DNA of 64,000 bases, taken from contig JABFRO010000002.1 in the NCBI GenBank assembly GCA_013141125.1, positions 248,001 through 312,000 on the forward strand. Reading direction: 5' to 3'. Below are positions 1 through 9,999 of this stretch, piece by piece. How positions within the stretch are numbered: the first letter of the stretch is position 1; each line of letters opens with the position of its first letter. Below the pieces are notes generated by a model. That model saw only the letters and a list, made by a program, of their open reading frames with translations, searched no databases and was not told where the DNA came from. This DNA is from Methylophilaceae bacterium. Lineage in GTDB: Bacteria > Pseudomonadota > Gammaproteobacteria > Burkholderiales > Methylophilaceae. The position numbers and the translations under genes are program-made.

Positions 1-1194
<1,194 letters not shown>

Positions 1195-1313
1195 TATTGT
1201 TCCTGAGTAAATTTAGCCTATGGTATCAAATAAGTTGGAATTCATGACAAAATAGCCGTTATATGTCAGAACAGCTTTCATAACCGCGCATATTTCCCAA
1301 TTATCCTATAACA

Positions 1314-2315
1314 ATGTCCGTAAAAAAGAATCAGGCACTTCCTGTTGGCTACAAACTACAAGACTATGAAATTATCAAAGTCTTGAGTATGGGCGGCTTT
1401 AGCTATGTATATCTGGCACGCGATCAGAACCAAACCACGGTCGCCATAAAAGAGTATCTGCCTGCCGCACTGGCACTACGCCAAAGCCAAGCGCAAGTAA
1501 GAGCAACTTCTTTTGAAACCAGTGCTGACTTTCGACTCGGGCTTAAATGTTTCTTTGAAGAAGGGCGCGCGCTCGCCAACATCAATCACAAAAACGTGGT
1601 GCGTGTGCTTAATTTTTTTCGCGAAAATGAGACCGTTTACATGGTCATGCAGTACGAGCGAGGCAAATCACTGCAGCAATTTATTCTTGCGCAAAACAAG
1701 CCGGTGACAGAAAGCTTTGTCCGGCGCGTATTTAGTGAACTGCTTAATGGGTTGCGTGAAGTCCACACCCATAAACTGCTGCATCTGGATATCAAACCCG
1801 CCAATATTTACATTCGACTGGATGGCTCGCCGGTTTTACTGGATTTTGGCTCTGCGCGCCAGGCGCTGTCAGATATACATCTCAACTTGCCTTCCAGCTT
1901 CACACCTGGATTTGCCCCGCCAGAGCAGCACTACGAGCGCAAATTTTTGGGGCCATGGAGTGATATTTACAGCGTAGGGGCTAGCATGTATGCCTGCATG
2001 GCACGTGCGGCACCCATGGCCGCAGACCAGCGCCTCAAAAAAGATCTGTTAGTGCCAGCAGAAATTGTCGGCAAGGAAATTTATTCCATCAGTCTATTGA
2101 AAACAATAGATCACTGCATGGCTTTAGACCATATGCAACGACCACAAAGTGTTTTGGCATTGCAAAAAATGCTGCTGGAAAACACCTCACTAAAAGATCG
2201 ACAGCGTCAACAAAGTCTGTTTTTAGCGCAAGATCAGCAGCAAAGCAATTTGCTGGAAGAGAAAAAATCTGGGCTGTTTACGCAGTTCAAAAACTATTTG
2301 AAACTATTAAGCTGA
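1314..2315 (+). CDS. Hanks-type serine/threonine protein kinase (non-RD)
   Basis: The 333-residue protein is a cytoplasmic Ser/Thr kinase without any membrane segment. Visible motifs are the glycine-rich loop MGGFSYVYLAR (about residues 25-35), the ATP-binding lysine in VAIKEYLP, the catalytic loop HLDIKPAN (H157, D159), the DFG motif (D177) and an APE-like FAPPEQ. The catalytic loop reads HLD instead of HRD, making it a non-RD kinase, so activation-loop control is probably different from that of PknB-type enzymes. A glutamine-rich tail follows residue 290. Six bases separate it from the PP2C gene, so kinase and phosphatase form a pair. The substrate is unknown. No FHA, PASTA or T6SS gene is nearby. 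Confidence 0.9.
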   Translation: MSVKKNQALPVGYKLQDYEIIKVLSMGGFSYVYLARDQNQTTVAIKEYLPAALALRQSQAQVRATSFETSADFRLGLKCFFEEGRALANINHKNVVRVLNFFRENETVYMVMQYERGKSLQQFILAQNKPVTESFVRRVFSELLNGLREVHTHKLLHLDIKPANIYIRLDGSPVLLDFGSARQALSDIHLNLPSSFTPGFAPPEQHYERKFLGPWSDIYSVGASMYACMARAAPMAADQRLKKDLLVPAEIVGKEIYSISLLKTIDHCMALDHMQRPQSVLALQKMLLENTSLKDRQRQQSLFLAQDQQQSNLLEEKKSGLFTQFKNYLKLLS

Positions 2316-2321
2316 ACCATC

Positions 2322-3242
2322 ATGAAATTTACCATTTATCAAGAAAGTCGGCAGGGGCCGCGTGAATACAATCAGGACCGTTTAGCCTACTCTTACAGCA
2401 AAGAAGCTCTACTGCTGGTGTTAGCGGATGGCATGGGCGGGCATAGCCATGGTGAAATTGCTGCCGAACTGGCAGTAAAAACGCTGACAGACGCTTTCCA
2501 GAACCTGGCTAAACCATTGCTGGTTTATCCTGACAAATTCCTTAAAGAATATATACAGCAAATACACAGCACGATAGATAGTTTCGCTTTGGTCAATGAT
2601 TTGCCAGAATCGCCTTGTACCACTATCGTAGCGGCTTTGATTCAGGGCAATAAACTCTATTGCGCACACGCGGGAGATTCGCGCCTGTATCATTTGAGAA
2701 ATGGGCGTTTGCTTTCTCGCACCATTGACCATTCTGTCGTGCAATTAATGTTACAGCGCAACCAAATCAACCGCGAAGAAATGCTTTATCACCCGGAGCG
2801 CCATGTTATTTACAACTGCCTGGGTGGGGAAAAATCACCCAATATTGAGTTGGCACCCCAGCGGGAGATTCAGGAAGGAGACATTCTTCTGCTTTGTTCG
2901 GATGGCTTATGGACAGGGCTGGATGATCAAACCATCAGTGATATTCTGAACGAGCTGCCGCTTAAGCTTGCCATAACGCAATTGCTGGATTTGTCTGAAT
3001 CTACGCTAGGAAAATCGGGTGACAATTTGAGTGCAATAGGTATGCAATGGGGTGATAGCAACTACGACAAACTAGCCATTTCAACTTCCACCATGGCTTT
3101 GGGAGCCACCACTACCATTATCAACCAGGTAAAAGCTTCCGCAAGCAAACGCTCAGCAGCAGATGTCTCCAAGCTATCAGAGGAAGATATTGAAAAAGCG
3201 ATAGCGGATATTCAGGCAGCATTACACAGAACTCGACGCTGA
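2322..3242 (+). CDS. PP2C-family serine/threonine phosphatase
   Basis: The 306-residue protein carries the PP2C metal-binding motifs: REYNQDR near residue 13, ADGMGGHSHGE near residue 35, HAGDSRLYHL near residue 112, LCSDGLW near residue 192 and SGDNLSAIGM near residue 230. These coordinate two Mn/Mg ions in metal-dependent phosphoprotein phosphatases. There is no membrane segment or sensor domain. The C-terminal 60 residues are low-complexity and helical. It starts 6 bases after the kinase gene and most likely reverses the phosphorylation made by that kinase. Its 3' end overlaps the convergent thiO gene by 21 bases. Confidence 0.92.
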   Translation: MKFTIYQESRQGPREYNQDRLAYSYSKEALLLVLADGMGGHSHGEIAAELAVKTLTDAFQNLAKPLLVYPDKFLKEYIQQIHSTIDSFALVNDLPESPCTTIVAALIQGNKLYCAHAGDSRLYHLRNGRLLSRTIDHSVVQLMLQRNQINREEMLYHPERHVIYNCLGGEKSPNIELAPQREIQEGDILLLCSDGLWTGLDDQTISDILNELPLKLAITQLLDLSESTLGKSGDNLSAIGMQWGDSNYDKLAISTSTMALGATTTIINQVKASASKRSAADVSKLSEEDIEKAIADIQAALHRTRR

Positions 3243-4292
3243 AGCGACCCCTTGCTGAGGGAAGGCATAGGCTGACACATCCGCAAAAGGTTTCTCACCT
3301 GCGATTAATGCCCCAAGCAGCTGTGCACTCGCTGGAGCCATGGTCACGCCGTAGCGAAAATGCCCGGTATTAATATACAGATTATCAAATTGCGGATGGC
3401 GAGCAATGACCGGCACATTATCCGGTGAGCCTGGGCGCAGGCCGCTCCAGTGTTTGATAATGGGAGCCTTGATCAGTGCTGGTAATAACTCTGCTGCACG
3501 TACCGCCAAGTGGCGAGCTGCCTCTGCTGTCGTGGTTTTGTCAAAACCCACATCTTCCACTGTACTACCCGCCAGAATATAACCATCTCGGCGCGGAATG
3601 AGGTAAAAATCTTCACAATACAGCATGTTTTGCAGCACATCCGGCGCAAGTTTATACAGCAACATTTGGCCGCGCATGGGTTTGAATGGCAACGACAGCG
3701 CCTGGGCACCTAATAGATTGGAGCTCCATGCCCCGGCGGTGAGCACGAAAGCATCAGCTTCAAACCTCCGCCCATCCAAACTTTGCCATGCGCTTAAATG
3801 CCCATTCTTTGTCGGCAGGGGTGCTAACGTAATATGCTCTAAAATTTCCACACCACGTTTTAGCAAAAAAGCACGCAACGCCTGCATCAGGCGCGGATTG
3901 CGTGCCTGCGCCACTTGCGGCAACCATAAACTTTGATTTTTAATTTCTGCAGTTACGTTATGTAACTGACACCATAACAAGGCGGTATCCGTGTCGAATT
4001 TTGGCAGAATGCGCAAGCCGCTTACTTGATATTGCGGATCTATACCGGTCTCTTGCAAGAGCTGTTGGCACAAAGCGGGATAGCGCGCAGCCCCAGCCAA
4101 GGCCAGCCGATTAACCGATTCACTGTAATTCCAAGGCAGCAACGGGAATAAAATGCCGCCGCCAGCCCATGAGGATTCCTCGCCCACGCGGCCTTGATCC
4201 GCCAGCGTGACTTGCCAGCCGCGTTCAGCCAGCGCCAGCGCCGTCAAGCAGCCAACAACACCACCACCAACAACCAAGGCGCGGCTATTCAT
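3222..4292 (-). CDS. thiO: Glycine oxidase ThiO-type FAD-dependent oxidoreductase
   Basis: The 356-residue protein begins with an FAD-binding Rossmann motif, VVGGGVVGCLTALALAERG (residues 7-25), and has the DAO-family C-terminal motif HWSGLRPGSPDN with YINTGHFRYGVT. ThiO oxidises glycine to the imine that enters the thiazole half of thiamine. The length and the GHFRYG motif favour glycine oxidase over D-amino-acid dehydrogenase, but substrate cannot be proven. The gene starts 5 bases after the Kef antiporter gene on the same strand. No thiG or thiS is nearby; thiL occurs about 48 kb away in this window. The 3' end overlaps the PP2C gene tail to tail. Confidence 0.85.
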   Translation of the reverse strand: MNSRALVVGGGVVGCLTALALAERGWQVTLADQGRVGEESSWAGGGILFPLLPWNYSESVNRLALAGAARYPALCQQLLQETGIDPQYQVSGLRILPKFDTDTALLWCQLHNVTAEIKNQSLWLPQVAQARNPRLMQALRAFLLKRGVEILEHITLAPLPTKNGHLSAWQSLDGRRFEADAFVLTAGAWSSNLLGAQALSLPFKPMRGQMLLYKLAPDVLQNMLYCEDFYLIPRRDGYILAGSTVEDVGFDKTTTAEAARHLAVRAAELLPALIKAPIIKHWSGLRPGSPDNVPVIARHPQFDNLYINTGHFRYGVTMAPASAQLLGALIAGEKPFADVSAYAFPQQGVASASSSV

Positions 4293-4297
4293 GATGC

Positions 4298-6280
4298 CTA
4301 ACCATTGCGGCCAGTCAGTAACATCTTTTCCGCGCTGATCAAATCTTGCGGTTTACCTAACAACACGAGTACATCACCCTCGGCAAATACGGTATCTGGC
4401 GTTGGCTCAAAAGCTTTGCCGTTTTGGCGACGTATGGATTTTACTTCAACTTTAAATGCTCCTAACCAAACATCAATGGAACGCTTGCCGACACAGTAAG
4501 CCGAAGCAGCAATCGCTAAAGAATGCATACGTGCTGGCTGTTGCCGCTCGATGGCTTCTTGTTCGGCATCGGTAATGCCATGAAAAAATCCGCGAAACAT
4601 TTTATAGCGCTCTTCACGAAACATGCGAATGCGCTTGATGACGCGGCTGAGTGGCACGTCCATCAGCACCAATGCGTGCGAGGCCAGCATCAGGCTACCT
4701 TCCAGCACTTCAGGTACCACTTCGGTTGCACCTGCTTCACGGAAGGCTTCAATATTTGAATCATCCACCGTGCGTACAATCACCGGCAATTGTGGGTATT
4801 TATCCTGCGCCATATGCAAAATTTTCATGGCTGACGCGGCATCATTATAGCTAATCACCAACGCTTTGGCGCGCCTACCACCCGCTGCCTCAAGCACTAC
4901 ACTGCGCGAAGCATCACCGTAGATCACACTGTCACCTGCGGTTGCCGCTTCCTGGACGCGTGCAGGATCAATATCCAGCGCTATATACGGAATATTTTCT
5001 TCATTGAGGAATCGTCCGAGATATTGGCCACTACGCCCATAACCGCAAATAATGACATGGTCAGTCAACTGCATGCCCATTTCCTCGATCGCAGCCACTT
5101 TCAAGCCGGCGTTACGATTGTAACTGCGGGCAAAATGCCGTGCCAGACGGCCGTTATACTGAATAATGAAAGGTGCCGCCACCATGGAAAGTAGCGAGCT
5201 GGCTAACACCACTTGTAGCGCTTGCCCGTTGAGTAAACCATGCTCGGAGCTAAGCGCCAATATCACAAAGCTAAATTCCCCTGCTTGCGCCAGAATAACG
5301 CCAGTACGCAAGGCCACACCGGGCTCGTACTTAAAAGCTCGGCTAAGCAGCCCGACCACTACCGCCTTGAAAAGAACCAGCCCAACCAATAGCAACAAAA
5401 CCAAACCAATGTTCGCGGCCAGTTGCTGCCAATCAAGCAACATGCCAACCGAAATAAAAAACAAGCCGAGCAAAATGTCACGAAAAGAAGCAATATCCGA
5501 TTCCACTTGGTAGCGATAACGCGTTTCTGAAATCAACATACCCGCAATAAATGCGCCCAGAGCATAGGATAATCCCGCCAACTTGGTAGCATAAGCCAGA
5601 ATCAGCGTGACCATAAGTACGTTCATCACAAACAGCTCTCTGGAGCGTTGCTTGGCGACCAAATGAAACAGCGGATTAACCAGCGCTTTGCCAAATACAA
5701 ACAGAAAAAACAACATGGCGGCAGCTTTGAGCATGGCAATGCCTATGGTGTACGCCAAATTTCCGCCATGTGCAGCCAGCGCGGGAATCAGCACCAAAAT
5801 GGGCACTACGGCAATATCCTGAAACAACAAAATGCCAATGGCCAGCCGTCCATGGCGCGAATTCAAATCCACGCGTTCAGCCAGTATTTTAGAAACGATG
5901 GCCGTTGATGACATGGTTAAAGCACTACCAATAACAAACGCTGCCGACCAACTTAAACCGGCCAGCCGTGCAATACCCATAGTCGTAAGCAAGGTGATGG
6001 CAACTTGCGCGCCGCCCAAGCCGAGCAAGGTGCGACGCATGGCGTAAAGCTGCGGCAAGCTGAATTCCAGACCTATGCTAAACATCAAAAACACAATACC
6101 GAATTCAGCCAGCTCACGACTTGATTCCGTATCCGCCAAGAGGCCGAACGTATGTGGCCCCAAGGCCAAGCCAACCAAAAAGTAAGCCAGCATGCCAGGT
6201 AGATGCAAAGCACGAAACAAGGCTACTGCCAAAACCGAGCTGGTGAGTAGAATTAAAATGGTAGGTAGTGTGTCTTGCAT
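4298..6280 (-). CDS. CPA2 monovalent cation:proton antiporter with TrkA-N domain (KefB/KefC-like)
   Basis: About 660 residues in an inner-membrane protein. The first ~385 residues hold a dozen hydrophobic segments of the Na+/H+ exchanger fold (for example GRLAIGILLFQDIAVVPILV and LRTGVILAQAGEFSFVIL). A cytoplasmic RCK/TrkA-N domain follows with the NAD-binding motif HVIICGYGRSGQYLG near residue 410, then a TrkA-C-like end with FAEGDVLVLLG. This is the KefB/C layout of K+ efflux systems. A TTG nine codons upstream is an alternative start; the ATG at 6278-6280 (MQDTLPTILILL) is preferred because it places the first membrane segment at the N-terminus as in homologues. It heads the operon with thiO and diverges from kdsD. 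Confidence 0.9.
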   Translation of the reverse strand: MQDTLPTILILLTSSVLAVALFRALHLPGMLAYFLVGLALGPHTFGLLADTESSRELAEFGIVFLMFSIGLEFSLPQLYAMRRTLLGLGGAQVAITLLTTMGIARLAGLSWSAAFVIGSALTMSSTAIVSKILAERVDLNSRHGRLAIGILLFQDIAVVPILVLIPALAAHGGNLAYTIGIAMLKAAAMLFFLFVFGKALVNPLFHLVAKQRSRELFVMNVLMVTLILAYATKLAGLSYALGAFIAGMLISETRYRYQVESDIASFRDILLGLFFISVGMLLDWQQLAANIGLVLLLLVGLVLFKAVVVGLLSRAFKYEPGVALRTGVILAQAGEFSFVILALSSEHGLLNGQALQVVLASSLLSMVAAPFIIQYNGRLARHFARSYNRNAGLKVAAIEEMGMQLTDHVIICGYGRSGQYLGRFLNEENIPYIALDIDPARVQEAATAGDSVIYGDASRSVVLEAAGGRRAKALVISYNDAASAMKILHMAQDKYPQLPVIVRTVDDSNIEAFREAGATEVVPEVLEGSLMLASHALVLMDVPLSRVIKRIRMFREERYKMFRGFFHGITDAEQEAIERQQPARMHSLAIAASAYCVGKRSIDVWLGAFKVEVKSIRRQNGKAFEPTPDTVFAEGDVLVLLGKPQDLISAEKMLLTGRNG

Positions 6281-6392
6281 AGAAGGCTTATTTAGTTTTA
6301 CAGGCAAAAATTATGCCGACTTTGATAAAAGTCTGACTTATTTGCACGCGTGTCCTTTATTCATGGAGCATTCCCTTTTATACTAGACACCA

Positions 6393-7415
6393 ATGGAAAC
6401 TTTATTTCAAAAAACCAAATTAAAACCTATGGATGCTGGGGATTCTTCAAGCACTCTGGTATTAACCTTGGCACGAAAAGTTTTATTGATTGAGGCGCAC
6501 GCAGTCGAGGCCTTAGCGCATCGGCTGGATGCAAGCTTCGCCCGCGCAGTGGTGCTTATTCTACAATGCCAAGGCCGTGTTGTGGTGAGTGGCATGGGCA
6601 AATCTGGTCATATAGGCGGCAAAATAGCTTCCACGTTAGCCAGCACGGGTACTCCTGCCTTTTTTATGCACCCCGCTGAAGCGAGCCATGGTGATCTGGG
6701 TATGATTACACCAGATGATGTAGTAATTGCGCTGTCCAACTCGGGCGAGAGCGGCGAGTTGTTGGCGATTGTGCCTTTTCTCAAGCGCATGGGCACGCAA
6801 ATTATCAGCATTAGCGGCAATCCCGAATCCAGTCTGGCACAGGCTTCCGATGTGCATCTCAATGCGCAGGTGTCGCAAGAGGCTTGCCCACTGGGTTTGG
6901 CTCCCACGGCCAGCACTACCGCCATGTTAGCGCTGGGTGATGCGTTGGCAGTCACTGTGCTGGATCAACGCGGTTTTTCAGCGGAGGATTTTGCGCGCTC
7001 ACACCCGGGCGGTGCGCTGGGGCGGCGTCTGCTGGTGCATGTACGCGACATCATGCGGCAAGGGGATGCCATTCCCAGCGTAAGTTTGGAAGCCTCACTC
7101 TCGGATGGCTTGCTGGAAATGTCTCGCAAAGGTTTGGGCATGACAGCAATTGTTGATGCAACAGGCAAGCCGGTTGGCATTTTTACCGATGGGGATTTAC
7201 GTCGCGTATTTGAACGCGGGATTGATGTACGAATCACTGCCATGCGTGATGTGATGCACGCCAATCCGCAGACTATAGCGCCGGATCAATTAGCGGCCGA
7301 AGCGGTAGAAATAATGGAACAGCGCAAAGTAAACGGCTTGCTGGTGGTTAACACGCAAGGCAAACTGGAAGGTGCGCTGAATATGCACGACTTATTAATA
7401 GCAAAGGTGATTTAG
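6393..7415 (+). CDS. kdsD: Arabinose-5-phosphate isomerase KdsD
   Basis: KdsD converts ribulose 5-phosphate to arabinose 5-phosphate, the first step to Kdo for lipid A core. The 340-residue protein has an N-terminal SIS domain (about 45-180), with GMGKSGHIGGKIAST and the sugar-phosphate loop SNSGESGE (residues 115-122), and two C-terminal CBS domains (RDIMRQGDAIP and RDVMHANPQTI). This is the normal architecture and length. It opens the long plus-strand block, and its TAG overlaps the GTG of kdsC by one base. The neighbouring Kdo and LPS-export genes confirm the role. Confidence 0.95.
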   Translation: METLFQKTKLKPMDAGDSSSTLVLTLARKVLLIEAHAVEALAHRLDASFARAVVLILQCQGRVVVSGMGKSGHIGGKIASTLASTGTPAFFMHPAEASHGDLGMITPDDVVIALSNSGESGELLAIVPFLKRMGTQIISISGNPESSLAQASDVHLNAQVSQEACPLGLAPTASTTAMLALGDALAVTVLDQRGFSAEDFARSHPGGALGRRLLVHVRDIMRQGDAIPSVSLEASLSDGLLEMSRKGLGMTAIVDATGKPVGIFTDGDLRRVFERGIDVRITAMRDVMHANPQTIAPDQLAAEAVEIMEQRKVNGLLVVNTQGKLEGALNMHDLLIAKVI

Positions 7416-7969
7416 TGAACTCAGAACTCATAGATTTAGGCCAAGCCAGTCCGGTTGAAGAGCGTGCAAAACGCATTAAAGTGCTGATATTTGATGTGGA
7501 CGGTGTCATGACCGATGGTAGCCTCATGATTGGAGACGATGGCCAAGAGTACAAAAGCTTTCATTCTCTGGACGGCTTGGGCATGAAGCTGCTAAAAGCC
7601 AGCGGCGTTGATATGGCCATCATTACAGGTCGCAGCTCGAAAGTGGTCACCAAGCGTGCAGAAACCACAGGTATTGCACACTTTTATCAAGGTGTGGATG
7701 ACAAACTGGAAGCATTTAAAGATCTGGTTAAAAAGCTAAACGTATCCCCTGATGAATGTGCTTTTATGGGCGATGACGTGGTGGATCTTCCACCCATGCG
7801 CCGTTGCGGTTTAGCTATCACCGTGCCATCGGCCACGCCGTTGGTAAAGCAATATGCGCATTACTGTACCAATGCCCGAGCCGGCTTTGGTGCGGTGCGC
7901 GAAGTGTGTGAGCTTATTATGCGTGCACAAGGCACTTTTGATGCGCAAATGGCACAGTTTTTAAAATAG
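7415..7969 (+). CDS. kdsC: 3-deoxy-D-manno-octulosonate-8-phosphate phosphatase KdsC
   Basis: KdsC removes phosphate from Kdo 8-phosphate. The 184-residue protein is a capless C0-type HAD phosphatase: the nucleophile motif FDVDGVMTDG has D27 and D29, followed by SFHSLDGLGMKLL, IITGRSS and the C-terminal metal motif GDDVVDLP. Length matches the family (about 180). It starts at a GTG overlapping the kdsD stop by one base, so translation is probably coupled. It is followed 17 bases later by lptC, the conserved kdsD-kdsC-lptC-lptA-lptB order. Confidence 0.95.
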   Translation: MNSELIDLGQASPVEERAKRIKVLIFDVDGVMTDGSLMIGDDGQEYKSFHSLDGLGMKLLKASGVDMAIITGRSSKVVTKRAETTGIAHFYQGVDDKLEAFKDLVKKLNVSPDECAFMGDDVVDLPPMRRCGLAITVPSATPLVKQYAHYCTNARAGFGAVREVCELIMRAQGTFDAQMAQFLK

Positions 7970-7986
7970 CTTGATAAACATCTGTA

Positions 7987-8697
7987 ATGGTTGAGCGTTC
8001 CGCGATTTTTTTGCCATTGGCCTTGCTAGCCTTGTTGGCGCTACTGACGCTCTGGATAGACCGCGTGGTACAACCCGCCAAGTTAAGACCGGATGGCAGT
8101 TTGCGCCACGATCCAGATTACACCATGCATGATTTCACCAGTGCCAGAACTGACATCGACGGCAACTTGCGCAATCAATTGGCAGCAGCAGAAATGTTGC
8201 ACTACCCTGACGATGACAGCACGGCGCTAATACGGCCGCGCTATACACTTTATGCAAAAAACAAGCCATATACCCAGATAGAAGGTCAGCGTGGTACGGT
8301 ATCCAAAAACGGTGAAAACGTACAGCTCATGGATCAAGTCAAAGTAGTACGGGGAGCGTTTAAAGACCGGGGTGAAATGACGGTAAGCACCGAGCTTTTG
8401 AATATCAATGTCAAAGAAAATATAGCAACGACCGACAAACCGGTAGTGATAACGCAGGCGCCAAAAACGGTGATTCATGCGATAGGCATGATTTATGATA
8501 AAAAAAATGGCACAGTGCAATTACTGCAGAAAGTGCGTGTGCATTATGAAAGACCAGAACCTAGCCGTGTGTTGCCTACAGCAAAGATAGAAAACAATAA
8601 CAGCGAAATAAACAAGCGTGCTGTAAATAATAGTCCTTTGAAACCGCCCAAATACAATACCCGCATTCGGAGAAATTATGCGCCACCTGCAAACTAG
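7987..8697 (+). CDS. lptC: LPS export ABC transporter periplasmic protein LptC
   Basis: LptC is the bitopic inner-membrane protein that passes LPS from the LptB2FG extractor to LptA. One N-terminal membrane segment (AIFLPLALLALLALLTLWI, about residues 6-24) precedes a periplasmic OstA/LptC beta-jellyroll with a YTLYAKNKPYTQIEG stretch. At 236 residues it is longer than the E. coli protein (191) because of a basic, Asn-rich tail after about residue 195. This tail overlaps the start of lptA by 20 bases. Identification rests on topology, context and the OstA-like fold pattern. Confidence 0.88.
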   Translation: MVERSAIFLPLALLALLALLTLWIDRVVQPAKLRPDGSLRHDPDYTMHDFTSARTDIDGNLRNQLAAAEMLHYPDDDSTALIRPRYTLYAKNKPYTQIEGQRGTVSKNGENVQLMDQVKVVRGAFKDRGEMTVSTELLNINVKENIATTDKPVVITQAPKTVIHAIGMIYDKKNGTVQLLQKVRVHYERPEPSRVLPTAKIENNNSEINKRAVNNSPLKPPKYNTRIRRNYAPPAN

Positions 8698-9220
8698 CCT
8701 GCTACTCATTATGCTAATGCTGCTGGGCTGCAATGCCTGGGCAGAAAAAGCAGACCGCGAAAAACCTATCAATCTTGAAGCGGATACCGTAACCGTCAAT
8801 GATGCAAAAAAAACCAGCACTTACAGCGGCAATGTCATTCTGACCCAGGGAACGCTGGAGATTCATGCAGACAAGTTGATTGTGCGCGAAGACAAAGAAG
8901 GATTTCAACACAGTACTTCTACCGGAAATCCCACCACGTTTAAACAAAAACTTGAGGGAAAATCGGAATATATGACAGGAAGTTCGCAACGTATCGAATA
9001 CGATGGGCATATGGACAAAGTGCAGCTTTACACCAAGGCCTGGGTAAAACGTGGTGAAGATATTATCCACGGTGATTACATCATGTATGATGCCAACGCC
9101 GAATATGCCGAAGTCATTGGTGGTGGCTCACAAGCGGGCTCACCCGCTACTCCTGGCGGTCGCGTACGGGCGGTAATTCAGCCCAAAAACAAGCCGGCCG
9201 CCAACGCATCATCCAAATAA
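8678..9220 (+). CDS. lptA: LPS transport periplasmic protein LptA
   Basis: LptA forms the periplasmic bridge that carries LPS to the outer membrane. The 180-residue precursor has a signal peptide (LLLIMLMLLGCNAWA, predicted cut after AWA at about residue 22) and the OstA repeat region starting INLEADTVTVND and TYSGNVILTQGTLEIHAD. The C-terminal 30 residues are Pro/Ala/Lys-rich. The ATG lies inside the end of lptC, and a purine-rich stretch (CGGAGAA) just upstream acts as ribosome binding site. It is cotranscribed with lptC and lptB. Confidence 0.92.
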   Translation: MRHLQTSLLLIMLMLLGCNAWAEKADREKPINLEADTVTVNDAKKTSTYSGNVILTQGTLEIHADKLIVREDKEGFQHSTSTGNPTTFKQKLEGKSEYMTGSSQRIEYDGHMDKVQLYTKAWVKRGEDIIHGDYIMYDANAEYAEVIGGGSQAGSPATPGGRVRAVIQPKNKPAANASSK

Positions 9221-9253
9221 AATTAATATTATTATTTAGAAACCGACCGCAAC

Positions 9254-9976
9254 ATGAGCGAATTAATTATTGAGAACCTGCGCAAACAGTACAAATCCCG
9301 TACGGTAGTGCATGATGTTTCCTTGCGCTTGAGTAGCGGTGAAGTGGTTGGTTTACTTGGTCCGAATGGTGCCGGAAAAACCACTTGTTTTTATATGACA
9401 GTTGGACTGGTGCCTATGGATGATGGCCGCATCCTGCTGGATGGTAAAGACCTTGGCCATTTACCAATTCATCAACGTGCGCGCCTGGGCTTGTCTTATT
9501 TGCCACAAGAGCCTTCAATTTTCCGCAAAATGACCGTGGCACAAAATATTATGGCGGTATTGGAATTACAAACGCTCACGCCGGAGCAGATGGAACAAGA
9601 ACTCGAATCACTGTTGCAACAGTTACACATCACACACATTCGCAACAACATGGCCATCAGTCTTTCTGGTGGTGAGCGTAGGCGCGTGGAAATCGCCCGT
9701 TGCCTGGCAAGCAAGCCGAGGTTCATTCTGCTGGATGAGCCTTTTGCTGGTATTGACCCCATCGCTGTGTTGGATATCAAGAAAATCATACGCTTGTTGA
9801 GCGAGCTCAATATCGGCGTATTGATTACCGATCATAATGTACGTGAAACGCTGGACATCTGTGACAGAGCGTATATTGTGAACGAGGGACGTATTTTTGC
9901 AGCAGGAGCACCTTCAGCAGTCATTCAAAATGAACGCGTGAGAGAAATTTACCTCGGTAAAGATTTTCGTCTTTAA
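9254..9976 (+). CDS. lptB: LPS export ABC transporter ATP-binding protein LptB
   Basis: LptB is the cytoplasmic ATPase that powers LPS extraction with LptF and LptG, which are not in this window. The 240-residue protein shows Walker A GPNGAGKT (36-43), ABC signature LSGGE (137-141), Walker [14 protein letters not shown] and the H-loop TDHNVRE, all typical of LptB. Length is standard. It follows lptA by 33 bases and precedes rpoN by 23, the conserved lptB-rpoN junction of Gram-negative bacteria. Confidence 0.96.
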   Translation: MSELIIENLRKQYKSRTVVHDVSLRLSSGEVVGLLGPNGAGKTTCFYMTVGLVPMDDGRILLDGKDLGHLPIHQRARLGLSYLPQEPSIFRKMTVAQNIMAVLELQTLTPEQMEQELESLLQQLHITHIRNNMAISLSGGERRRVEIARCLASKPRFILLDEPFAGIDPIAVLDIKKIIRLLSELNIGVLITDHNVRETLDICDRAYIVNEGRIFAAGAPSAVIQNERVREIYLGKDFRL

Positions 9977-9999
9977 TCCGAAACGTAACGGGATATGCA

